Virus record (IMG/VR): IMGVR_UViG_3300042869_001251
Coordinates: 1 to 43,516 of that record
DNA length: 43,516 bases
Direction: 5' to 3' (one strand)
Source: a virus
Shown piece by piece: positions 34,917 through 41,778 of this stretch. The position numbers and the translations under genes were made by a program. Position 1 is the first letter of the stretch, and each line of letters begins with the position of its first letter. A model generated the notes under the pieces. The model searched no databases and had not been told where the DNA came from. It was given only the letters and a program-made list of their open reading frames with translations.

Positions 34917-34924
34917 CTAAATAG
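34917..34924 (+). promoter_or_regulatory. Weak late-promoter-like octamer before the gp3-like gene
   Basis: CTAAATAG lies 10 nt upstream of the ATG at 34935 and after the gp23 terminator, where a new promoter is needed. It matches TATAAATA at only 6 of 8 positions. The similar TTAAATAG before gp15 may indicate a second accepted variant. Confidence 0.3.
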
Positions 34925-34934
34925 TTAAAAAACA

Positions 34935-35495
34935 ATGTTTAAAGGTCAAATAGAAAATAGAAATTTTTTATCCTCAGTAGGATTTAAATTTACTCTCAAT
35001 AGAGCACCTAAAGTTGCTTTTTTTTCAAATACTGCTAATATACCATCAATTACTTTAGGTGTAGCAGAGCAACCGAATTATTTAAATAATATTCCAATTC
35101 CTGGAGATAAAATGGAATTTGAAGATTTCACTCTACGATTTCTTGTAGATGAAAATCTTGAAAATTATATGGAAATTCAAAACTGGATGCGAGGTCTTGG
35201 ATTCCCAGAATCACTCAAAGAAATATATGATTGGCAAAATACAAATGAACAATTTGAGCAACCATACAATTCTCAAATGAATCTATACTCGGATGGCACT
35301 TTACTTGTTCTAAACAGTAATAAAAATTTTAATTTCAATATTAAATTCAGTTCAATGTTTCCATATCAATTAAGCACTTTACAGTTTGACGCTACAAATA
35401 TTGATGAAGAATATTTTACTGCAGACGTATCATTTAAATATATGATGTATAATATAGTAGATAGAATAGGAAATCCATTAAATCCAACAAAATAA
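34935..35495 (+). CDS. gp3: Tail completion protein, gp3-like
   Basis: A 186-aa protein (T4 gp3 is 176 aa) placed directly after gp23, where T4-type cyanophages carry gene 3. The pattern 'KFTLNRAPKVAFF...ANIPSITLG', 'MEFEDFTLRFLVDENLENYMEIQNWMRGLG' resembles tail-tube-type proteins, which fits a tube terminator. The name comes from position and this fold impression; a second tube-like or neck protein is the alternative. The gene for UvsY begins 3 nt after its stop. Confidence 0.7.
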   Translation: MFKGQIENRNFLSSVGFKFTLNRAPKVAFFSNTANIPSITLGVAEQPNYLNNIPIPGDKMEFEDFTLRFLVDENLENYMEIQNWMRGLGFPESLKEIYDWQNTNEQFEQPYNSQMNLYSDGTLLVLNSNKNFNFNIKFSSMFPYQLSTLQFDATNIDEEYFTADVSFKYMMYNIVDRIGNPLNPTK

Positions 35496-35498
35496 ATT

Positions 35499-35933
35499 AT
35501 GATTGATCTCGAAAAAATACAGGGAATGTGGGAAAAAGATTCAATAATAGATCCAGATAACTTGCACACAGAATCTTTAAACACTCCGGTACTTCATGCA
35601 AAGTATCACGATATGTTTAATAATATATTACTTCTTAAGAAGAAAGCAGAACAACAGAAAAGAAATATAAGGCATCAAAAATATGAGTACTACACAGGAA
35701 AAGCAGATCCTGATGTTTATGTGGAAAATCCATTTCCTAAAAAAATAAGAGATAAAGACACCCTTCAAAAATATATGGATGCAGACGAAAGTCTTTCTCA
35801 ATCATCTCTAAAAGTAGAATATTATGATGTAATGTTAAGTTATCTTCAAGATATTCTGAAGATGATTCATAATAGAAACTACCAAATAAAAAATGCAATT
35901 GATTTTCAAAAATTTGCAAGTGGGTTAGGGTGA
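35499..35933 (+). CDS. uvsY: Recombination mediator UvsY
   Basis: A 144-aa protein (T4 UvsY is 137 aa) that helps load the UvsX recombinase onto single-stranded DNA coated by gp32. The N-terminus (IDLEKIQGMWEKDSIIDPDNLHTESL) aligns with T4 'LEDLQEELKKDVFIDSTKLQYEA'. 'RHQKYEYYTGKADPDVY' corresponds to 'ARLDYYSGRGDGDEF'. The C-terminal helix (MIHNRNYQIKNAIDFQKFASG) matches 'AIKSRGFAIKHIQDMRAFEAG'. It is next to UvsW, as in T4, and coupled to the gp3-like gene upstream. Confidence 0.9.
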   Translation: MIDLEKIQGMWEKDSIIDPDNLHTESLNTPVLHAKYHDMFNNILLLKKKAEQQKRNIRHQKYEYYTGKADPDVYVENPFPKKIRDKDTLQKYMDADESLSQSSLKVEYYDVMLSYLQDILKMIHNRNYQIKNAIDFQKFASGLG

Positions 35934-35936
35934 TAC

Positions 35937-35944
35937 AATAAATA
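35937..35944 (+). promoter_or_regulatory. T4-type late promoter octamer before uvsW
   Basis: AATAAATA (7 of 8) lies in the 32-bp gap between uvsY and uvsW. By T4 geometry transcription would begin near 35950, inside the left arm of the hairpin that overlaps the uvsW start. Confidence 0.65.
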
Positions 35945-35971
35945 CTCATAGAAATTGATTATTCTATGAGT
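35944..35971 (+). promoter_or_regulatory. Hairpin sequestering the uvsW start codon
   Basis: ACTCATAGAA (35944-35953) and TTCTATGAGT (35962-35971) form a perfect 10-bp inverted repeat with an 8-nt loop. The uvsW ATG (35966-35968) lies within the right arm. Transcripts coming from upstream would carry the whole hairpin. Transcripts begun at the adjacent late promoter would lack the outer half of the left arm and keep only a 4-bp remnant. Confidence 0.75.
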
Positions 35972-37441
35972 GACGTAGTTATATCTAAAAAGAATGAAGT
36001 TTTCATAAAGTTGGAATGCGATCCTCATATCTTATATGAATTAGCACCATACTTTAGTTTTACTGTGGAATCGGCAAAGTTTATGCCACAGTATAGAGGA
36101 AAGAGGTGGGATGGAGAAATAAGACTACTAAGTACTGCTACTGGCGAAATATATGCGGGTCTTTTAGATAAGGTTATAGCAAAAATTAAAAATCATGGAT
36201 ATACTTATGAATTTAAGTCTAATAAGTATTATGGTGCTCCTTTTGAAATAAATGAAGAAATATCACCAGATGGAGTATCTGGTTATATGAATCATATTTG
36301 CAATTTTACGCCATATGATTATCAAATCAATGCTGTATATGAATGTTTGAGGTATAATAGAAAAACAATTATATCAGCAACATCTTCAGGTAAATCTTAT
36401 ATGATTTACTCAATTGTAAGATACTATGCAACAAAAGGGTTTAAAACATTAGTTGTATTTCCCACAACATCTTTGATTCATCAAATGTTTAAAGATTGGT
36501 CTGAGTATGGGTGGGATCCAGAAAATCATTGTCATATGATTTATTCAGGTCAAGAAAAGGATACAAATTTACCAATTACTCTTTCAACTTGGCAAAGTAT
36601 TCATAAGTTAGATAAATCTTTTTTTGAAAATTATGATTGCGTGATTGTTGATGAATGTCACGGATGTAAAAGTAAAAGTCTTATTGACATTATGAAGAAG
36701 TCTCATAATGCAAAGTATCGCTTCGGATTTACCGGAACACTTTCTAATGGAGGAAAAGACTCACAAACTCACGAGTGGGTTATCTCTGGGTTATTTGGTC
36801 CATCATATAAAGCAGTAGGAACAAAAGAACTAATTGAAAAGGGAAGGGCATCTGAATTGGATATTCATTGCCTAGTACTAAAGCATAATCCACAAAAATT
36901 TGATAAGTATGAGGATGAAATTCAATTTCTTATTACGAATGAGAAGAGAAACAATTTCATCAAAAATCTTGCTCTTGATATCAAAGGAAATACTCTAATT
37001 TTATTTTCAAGAGTAGAAACTCATGGACTACCTTTATACGAACTCATAAATAATGGTAGTGATAATAATCGTAAAATATTTTTTGTTCACGGTGGAGTTG
37101 ATGTTAAAGAACGAGAGCAAGTAAGGGAGATTACTGAAAGAGAAAACAACGCAATAATCGTTGCTTCTTATGGTGTGTTTAGTACAGGTATTTCAATCAA
37201 AAATTTACATAATGTAATTTTTGCTTCTCCAAGTAAGTCAAGAATTCGTAATTTACAGTCAATCGGTAGAGTTTTAAGAAAAGGAAGTAATAAAGATAAA
37301 GCAACTCTTTATGATATTTCTGACGATTGTACTTATAATTCAAGAAAAAACTATACATTAAATCACTTTATAGAAAGGATTAAGATTTATACTGAAGAAG
37401 ATTTTAATTACGAAATAATAACAATCAATCTAAAAGAATAA
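35966..37441 (+). CDS. uvsW: UvsW helicase (RNA-DNA/branched-DNA helicase)
   Basis: A 491-aa superfamily 2 helicase (T4 UvsW is about 500 aa) that unwinds R-loops and branched DNA, switching replication from origin- to recombination-dependent mode. The N-terminal substrate domain (GKRWDGEIRLLS) precedes Walker A ATSSGKS (138-144), motif II DECH (229-232), motif III FTGT (255-258) and motif VI QSIGRVLRKG (431-440). 'IVASYGVFSTGISIKNLHNV' is nearly identical to T4. The ATG at 35966 fits the T4 N-terminus best. It lies in a hairpin, which suggests expression mainly from its own late promoter, consistent with the late expression of T4 uvsW. Confidence 0.96.
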   Translation: MSDVVISKKNEVFIKLECDPHILYELAPYFSFTVESAKFMPQYRGKRWDGEIRLLSTATGEIYAGLLDKVIAKIKNHGYTYEFKSNKYYGAPFEINEEISPDGVSGYMNHICNFTPYDYQINAVYECLRYNRKTIISATSSGKSYMIYSIVRYYATKGFKTLVVFPTTSLIHQMFKDWSEYGWDPENHCHMIYSGQEKDTNLPITLSTWQSIHKLDKSFFENYDCVIVDECHGCKSKSLIDIMKKSHNAKYRFGFTGTLSNGGKDSQTHEWVISGLFGPSYKAVGTKELIEKGRASELDIHCLVLKHNPQKFDKYEDEIQFLITNEKRNNFIKNLALDIKGNTLILFSRVETHGLPLYELINNGSDNNRKIFFVHGGVDVKEREQVREITERENNAIIVASYGVFSTGISIKNLHNVIFASPSKSRIRNLQSIGRVLRKGSNKDKATLYDISDDCTYNSRKNYTLNHFIERIKIYTEEDFNYEIITINLKE

Positions 37442-37442
37442 T

Positions 37443-37832
37443 ATGGAAGATGACTTTTATGCTTCAATTAAGTTAAAGACTGGAGAAGAGATATTTGCTC
37501 GTGTTCTCCCGTGTGATGAAGAAAATAAAATAACATTAATTGTTACAAATCCAATTATAATTACAAGTGTCAAAGGTCGTGGAGATTCCTCTGGTTACAA
37601 AATAGAACCATGGATGAAAACAACAACTGAAGATATGTTTATAATTCATATGAATAATGTAATAACTATGACTGAAACAAACGATTTAGAGATAATTATG
37701 ATACATCAATCATTTGTAAGAAGAATTGAGGATATGAAAAATAACAGACATAGTGTATCACGTAAAATGGGATACATTGCAAATGTAAATGATGCTAAAG
37801 AACTATTAGAAAAGATTTATAACAACTCATAG
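37443..37832 (+). CDS. Sm-like fold phage protein of unknown function
   Basis: A 129-aa protein starting 2 nt after uvsW. The N-terminal part (YASIKLKTGEEIFARVLPCDEENKITLIVTNPIII, read in two pieces) has the strand pattern of an Sm/LSm-like domain: a G-x-x-hydrophobic turn in 'KTGEEIFARV' and alternating strands after it. The middle has 'EPWMKTTTEDMFIIHMNNVITM', which I recall as a conserved block in marine T4-like phages. The C-terminus is helical and basic. RNA or protein binding is possible but not shown. Two hairpins follow its stop. Confidence 0.72.
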   Translation: MEDDFYASIKLKTGEEIFARVLPCDEENKITLIVTNPIIITSVKGRGDSSGYKIEPWMKTTTEDMFIIHMNNVITMTETNDLEIIMIHQSFVRRIEDMKNNRHSVSRKMGYIANVNDAKELLEKIYNNS

Positions 37833-37833
37833 A

Positions 37834-37865
37834 TATCACTTCGTGATAGTTTCCTTCGGAAACTA
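37834..37865 (+). terminator. Two adjacent hairpins after the uvsW operon
   Basis: Hairpin 1 is TATCAC-TTC-GTGATA (37834-37848). Hairpin 2 is TAGTTTCC-TTC-GGAAACTA (37847-37865), an 8-bp perfect stem that shares two bases with the first. There is no proper T-run after it (ATCTTGTTAT), so it is a weak terminator or an RNA-processing/3'-stabilising element. Confidence 0.5.
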
Positions 37866-38036
37866 ATCTTGTTATATAATTATTCTAGTAATATAGAAGC
37901 TTTAACTCACTCTCAAAACCCACAAGCCTATTATACATACATTCGTATAGGTCTGTCAAGTGGTTGTTATTTCAGCAATTACGTGTTATAATATCTACAT
38001 AATAAATTAGAAATACTTATGATTTCAACTGAAGTA
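37866..38036 (+). promoter_or_regulatory. Intergenic region with sigma70-type promoter for the gp55-gp46 unit
   Basis: TTGTTA (37964-37969) and TATAAT (37987-37992) are separated by exactly 17 nt. The -10 is perfect and the -35 matches 4 of 6. This fits recognition by the host vegetative sigma factor and early or middle expression of gp55, gp47 and gp46. The rest of the gap (37866-37960) has a lone TATAAT at 37875 without a -35 and an imperfect palindrome around 37928-37951, nothing else recognisable. Confidence 0.7.
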
Positions 38037-38558
38037 ATGGCAAAGAGAAAAAGGTCTGTTCATTATGTGAACAATAAAGAATTTTTAGAAGCACTCATTG
38101 TTTATAAAAAGAAATTAAGGGACGCAGCAGAAAAAGAAATACCCAATATTACTGATGATGAATTAAAAAAATGGGTTAGTCCAAATAGACCTCCAATTCC
38201 AAATTATATTGGTGAATGTATTCTTAAAATTGCTACGCACCTATCCTTTAAACCTAATTTTGTAAATTATATGTTTAAAGATGACATGATTTCCGATGGC
38301 ATCGAAAATTGCATTCAATATCTTCATAACTTTAATCCAGAGAAATCTCAAAATCCTTTTGCATACTTTACTCAAATTATTCACTTTGCATTTCTTCGTC
38401 GTATTCAAAAAGAAAAACGTCAATTAGAAATCAAAAATAAAATTTTAGAAAGAACTGGGTTTGATGAAGTCTTTACAGATGATAATCATATTGACGGTAC
38501 AAACTATTCGGATTATAATTCTATTAAAGATAATGTACATATCCGAATGAATTCTTGA
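38037..38558 (+). CDS. gp55: Late transcription sigma factor gp55
   Basis: A 173-aa sigma factor that, with host RNA polymerase, recognises late promoters of the TATAAATA type seen throughout this window. The N-terminus (KRSVHYVNNKEFLEALIVYKKKL) aligns with T4 '[21 protein letters not shown]'. The core 'DDMISDGIENCIQYLHNFNPEKSQNPFAYFTQIIHFAFLRRIQKEKRQ' (read in parts) corresponds to the T4 region 2 segment. I prefer the ATG at 38037 (MAKRKRS) because it gives a cyanophage-like start; an in-frame ATG at 38019 would add six residues. gp47 begins 3 nt after its stop. Confidence 0.93.
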   Translation: MAKRKRSVHYVNNKEFLEALIVYKKKLRDAAEKEIPNITDDELKKWVSPNRPPIPNYIGECILKIATHLSFKPNFVNYMFKDDMISDGIENCIQYLHNFNPEKSQNPFAYFTQIIHFAFLRRIQKEKRQLEIKNKILERTGFDEVFTDDNHIDGTNYSDYNSIKDNVHIRMNS

Positions 38559-38560
38559 AT

Positions 38561-39598
38561 ATGCGCGTAGCAATTTTAACAGACACCCACTGGTCTGCCA
38601 GAAAGTCTTCCAGATTATTTCAAGATTATTTTGAGCAATTCTATAAAAATGTGTTTTTCCCGACGCTGGAACAGTACGGGATTGATACAGTTATTCATAT
38701 GGGTGATGCTTTTGATAGTCGTAAATCAATTGATTTTGCTGGACTTGATTGGACTCGTAAAGTTGTACTTGAACCACTTTCAAAATATAAGGTTCATCTA
38801 ATTACTGGAAATCACGATGTTTATTTTAAGAATTCTAATAAAGTAAATTCTCCTGAACTTTTACTTAAAGATTATGGGAATATAACAACTTACTCTGAAC
38901 CAACTGAGGTTAATATTGGGGGTTTAAATATTCTTCTTCTTCCCTGGATTAATTCTGAAAATCAAGATAAATCATTTAAATTGATTAAGAATACTAAAGC
39001 AAAGGTTGTAATGGGGCACCTTGAACTTCAAGGATTTAGAGTAAATAAAAACTTAGTAATGAATGAACATGGATTGGAAGCAAATATTTTTTCAAACTTC
39101 GCAAAGGTATTTTCTGGTCATTACCACACTCGTTCTGATAATGGAACTGTCTTCTATCTGGGTAATCCTTACGAGATATACTGGAATGATGTAAATGATC
39201 CTCGTGGATTTACTATTTTTGATACTGAAACATTAGAACATTTTCATATAGATAACCCCTATCGTATGTTCTATAACATATATTATGAGGACACTCCATA
39301 TCAGACATTTGATGTGAGGGAGTATGAGAATAAAATTGTTCGGGTAATTGTTCGTAAAAAAACAGATATTAAGCAATTTGAAAGATTTGTTGATAAACTT
39401 TATACTGCGAATATTAGTGAAATTAAAATTGTTGAAAATTTTCAAATTATAAACTTGGAAGAGTTTGAGGCATTTGAATCTGAAGATACTTTTTCTATTC
39501 TCCAAAGATATGTGACTGAAAGTGAATGTGAACTGGATAAAACTACTATAATTAATATACTGGAAGAAGTATACAAAGAAGCATTAGAGATGGTATAA
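38561..39598 (+). CDS. gp47: Recombination nuclease subunit gp47 (SbcD/Mre11-like)
   Basis: A 345-aa metallophosphoesterase (T4 gp47 is 339 aa) that forms the gp46/47 complex, processing DNA ends for recombination-dependent replication and host DNA breakdown. All metal-binding motifs are present: D8-x-H10 (LTDTHW), D49 (GDAFDSR), N84-H85 (GNHDVYF), H153 (GHLELQG), and H187/H189 (SGHYHTR). The ATG at 38561 is preferred over a TTG two codons earlier inside gp55. The stop overlaps the next ATG. Confidence 0.96.
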   Translation: MRVAILTDTHWSARKSSRLFQDYFEQFYKNVFFPTLEQYGIDTVIHMGDAFDSRKSIDFAGLDWTRKVVLEPLSKYKVHLITGNHDVYFKNSNKVNSPELLLKDYGNITTYSEPTEVNIGGLNILLLPWINSENQDKSFKLIKNTKAKVVMGHLELQGFRVNKNLVMNEHGLEANIFSNFAKVFSGHYHTRSDNGTVFYLGNPYEIYWNDVNDPRGFTIFDTETLEHFHIDNPYRMFYNIYYEDTPYQTFDVREYENKIVRVIVRKKTDIKQFERFVDKLYTANISEIKIVENFQIINLEEFEAFESEDTFSILQRYVTESECELDKTTIINILEEVYKEALEMV

Positions 39599-39873
39599 TG
39601 TATCTCATAACACTTGAAGGGAACGAAGACGAAGGTGTCTATGCTGCCGTGGATGAGTTAGGTAATAATATTGTTTATATCTTTGAAGAAAGAGATGATG
39701 CTGTTAGATTTGCAATGTTATTAGAAGAAGATGATTATCCTAAAATGAGTGTAGTTGAAGTTGAAGAAAAAGTTGTTGTGAAATCATGTGAAATACGTGA
39801 TTATGAGTATAGAATCTTCACTCCAAACGATATTGTAATTCCACCTCAACCAGAAAATACTGATTTTATTTAA
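39598..39873 (+). CDS. DUF3110-like small acidic protein
   Basis: A 91-aa protein coupled to gp47 (TAATG) and followed 3 nt later by gp46. The pattern 'NEDEGVYAAV..LGNNIVYIFEERDDAVRFAMLLEEDDYP...VVEVE' matches the DUF3110 family as I remember it from cyanobacterial genomes (there: 'NEGIH...NVVLMFE..DDA.RYA.LLEAQDFP'). The ending PPQPENTDF also fits. Function is unknown in hosts and phages. Its position inside the gp46/47 operon suggests a link to DNA-end processing or simply cotranscription. Its presence argues for a cyanobacterial host. Confidence 0.75.
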   Translation: MYLITLEGNEDEGVYAAVDELGNNIVYIFEERDDAVRFAMLLEEDDYPKMSVVEVEEKVVVKSCEIRDYEYRIFTPNDIVIPPQPENTDFI

Positions 39874-39875
39874 AA

Positions 39876-41585
39876 ATGATTGATTTTGAAAAAATAAAGT
39901 TCAAAAACTTTTTAGGTGTTGGAAATCAATTTACTGAAATTGATTTTAAGAAATCTGCAACTACATTGATTATTGGTTCAAATGGTGCTGGAAAAACTAC
40001 ACTTTTGGATGCTCTTACTTTTGTTCTTTTTGGTAAGTCATTTCGTGGCATTAATAAACCACAATTAATTAATGCCACCAACGAACGTGATTGTGTCGTA
40101 GAAGTTGAATTTAAAATTGCAACAACTGCATATAAAGTTCGCAGAGGAATTAAACCAAATATTTTTGAGATATATCGTAATGGATCCTTATTAGACCAAA
40201 GTTCTTCTGCGGTAGACCAACAAAAATGGTTTGAGCAATCAGTTCTTAAAATGAACTATAAGTCATTTACTCAAATTGTAATTATTGGTAGTAGTAACTT
40301 CGTTCCTTTTATGCAACTTTCCTCTACTCATCGTAGAGAAGTAATTGAAGATTTGCTTGATATTAAAATCTTCTCGTCTATGAATACCATTATTAAGGAT
40401 AAAATTCGTCAAATTAAAGATGAGATCCGAACTCTAGATTTGAAGAAACAAACCCTCAAAGATAAAGTTGAAATGCAAAAAAACTTTATTGATGAACTTG
40501 AAAATCGTGGAAAAGAGAATATCAAGCAGAGAAAAAGTAAAATCAATATTTTAATTGATGAAGTTGAAGTTTATATAAATGAAAACTCATTGCTTGATCA
40601 GAATATTTTTTCTCTGAATAAAAACCTCGAGGAAGTAAATGATGCTTCTATTAAATTAAAAAAACTCGGTAATCTTAAAGGTAAAATTTCACAAAAAGTA
40701 TCAACTATTACTACTGAGTATAAATTTTTCAAAGAGAATACGGTATGCCCTACTTGCACTCAAGAAATTGGGGAAAAATTTAGGTTAAATAAGATTAGTG
40801 ATGCTGAAAAAAAAGCAAAAGAACTTCGTGATGGATATAGTGAACTTGAACAAGTAATTCAAGATGAGGAAGAACGAGAAAGACAATTTCTTATGCTTTC
40901 AAAAGAATTATCAAAACTATCAAATGAAATTTCCCAGAATAACACTCGCATCTCTAGTCATCAAAGACAAATTCGGGATTTTGAATCAGAAGTTCAAACA
41001 ATTGCCGAACAACTTGAAAATAGAAATACTGAACATGAAAAACTAAAAGTATATATTGAAACTCTTAAAAATATTTTTGATGAACTATCTTCCAAAAAAG
41101 AGTTAGTTACTTATCACGATTTTACATATTCTCTTCTCAAAGATAGTGGAGTTAAGTCAAAGATTATTACAAAATATCTTCCATTAATTAATCAACAAAT
41201 TAATCGTTATCTTCAGATGATGGATTTTTATATTAATTTTACTCTGGATGAAGAGTTTAATGAGAAGGTACAATCACCAATTTATGAAGACTTTTCTTAT
41301 AATTCATTTAGTGAGGGTGAAAAGTCTAGGATAAATCTTGCGTTATTGTTTGCCTGGAGAGAAGTAGCAAAGTTAAAAAATTCCGTTTCTTGCAATCTTA
41401 TTATTTTTGATGAAGTATTTGATAGTTCATTAGATAGTTCGGGAACTGATGAATTTTTGAAAATTATTCGTTATGTGATTAGTGATGCTAATATATTTGT
41501 AATTTCTCATAAGAGTGGCTTGGAGGACAAATTTGAAAGTGTCATAAGAGTTGAGAAGAGAAAGAATTTTTCACATATACTCTAA
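39876..41585 (+). CDS. gp46: Recombination ATPase subunit gp46 (SbcC/Rad50-like)
   Basis: A 569-aa SMC-type ATPase (T4 gp46 is 560 aa), partner of gp47. Walker A GSNGAGKTT lies at residues 34-42. Two long coiled-coil arms flank a single zinc-hook CPTC at 291-294, which should pair with a second subunit. The ABC signature SFSEGEKSRI is near 477-486 and Walker B LIIFDEVFD near 508-516. The His after the D-loop region appears in IFVISHK, as in SbcC. Start ATG 3 nt after the DUF3110-like gene. No promoter seen, so it is co-transcribed with gp47. Confidence 0.96.
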   Translation: MIDFEKIKFKNFLGVGNQFTEIDFKKSATTLIIGSNGAGKTTLLDALTFVLFGKSFRGINKPQLINATNERDCVVEVEFKIATTAYKVRRGIKPNIFEIYRNGSLLDQSSSAVDQQKWFEQSVLKMNYKSFTQIVIIGSSNFVPFMQLSSTHRREVIEDLLDIKIFSSMNTIIKDKIRQIKDEIRTLDLKKQTLKDKVEMQKNFIDELENRGKENIKQRKSKINILIDEVEVYINENSLLDQNIFSLNKNLEEVNDASIKLKKLGNLKGKISQKVSTITTEYKFFKENTVCPTCTQEIGEKFRLNKISDAEKKAKELRDGYSELEQVIQDEEERERQFLMLSKELSKLSNEISQNNTRISSHQRQIRDFESEVQTIAEQLENRNTEHEKLKVYIETLKNIFDELSSKKELVTYHDFTYSLLKDSGVKSKIITKYLPLINQQINRYLQMMDFYINFTLDEEFNEKVQSPIYEDFSYNSFSEGEKSRINLALLFAWREVAKLKNSVSCNLIIFDEVFDSSLDSSGTDEFLKIIRYVISDANIFVISHKSGLEDKFESVIRVEKRKNFSHIL

Positions 41586-41607
41586 ATACTTCAAACCAGT
41601 AAGACCG

Positions 41608-41754
41608 ATGCAAGTTCCAAACCGATTTCATCATTCCAAAAAGGATCAGAAGCGAAAACTGAAACCTCAAGCACTCCGACAAGCGAGAGAACGACTCGCC
41701 CAGTTCAAAAAGCGTCACAGTACCTCCCCCAAAAAGGGAGGTTCTTTTGTATGA
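41608..41754 (+). CDS. Small basic ORF ending in a terminator
   Basis: A 48-aa frame from the ATG at 41608, very Arg/Lys/Gln-rich (MQVPNRFHHSKKDQKRKLKP...), 23 nt after gp46. The same frame is open further upstream into gp46, but only a TTG could start it there. The last codons (TSPKKGGSFV) are dictated by the terminator hairpin that they encode. Amino acids before the hairpin look like a genuine, nucleic-acid-binding-type composition. No homologue is known to me and expression is uncertain. Confidence 0.5.
   Translation: MQVPNRFHHSKKDQKRKLKPQALRQARERLAQFKKRHSTSPKKGGSFV
41722..41748 (+). terminator. Intrinsic terminator after gp46, inside the small basic ORF
   Basis: ACCTCCC (41722-41728) and GGGAGGT (41736-41742) form a perfect 7-bp stem with a 7-nt loop (CCAAAAA). 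It is followed by TCTTTT. It ends the gp55-gp47-gp46 unit and lies over the last codons of the 48-aa ORF. Confidence 0.82.
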
Positions 41755-41778
41755 TGAATTCAATTCAACAAAATTCAA

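Noticed and set aside
37875-37880. TATAAT as a second promoter in the gp55 upstream gap
   Set aside because: No acceptable -35 lies 16-18 nt upstream; such hexamers are expected by chance in AT-rich sequence.
38555-38560. TTG start for gp47
   Set aside because: The ATG at 38561 gives MRVAILTDTH, the expected start of the nuclease; the TTG lies inside the gp55 coding region.
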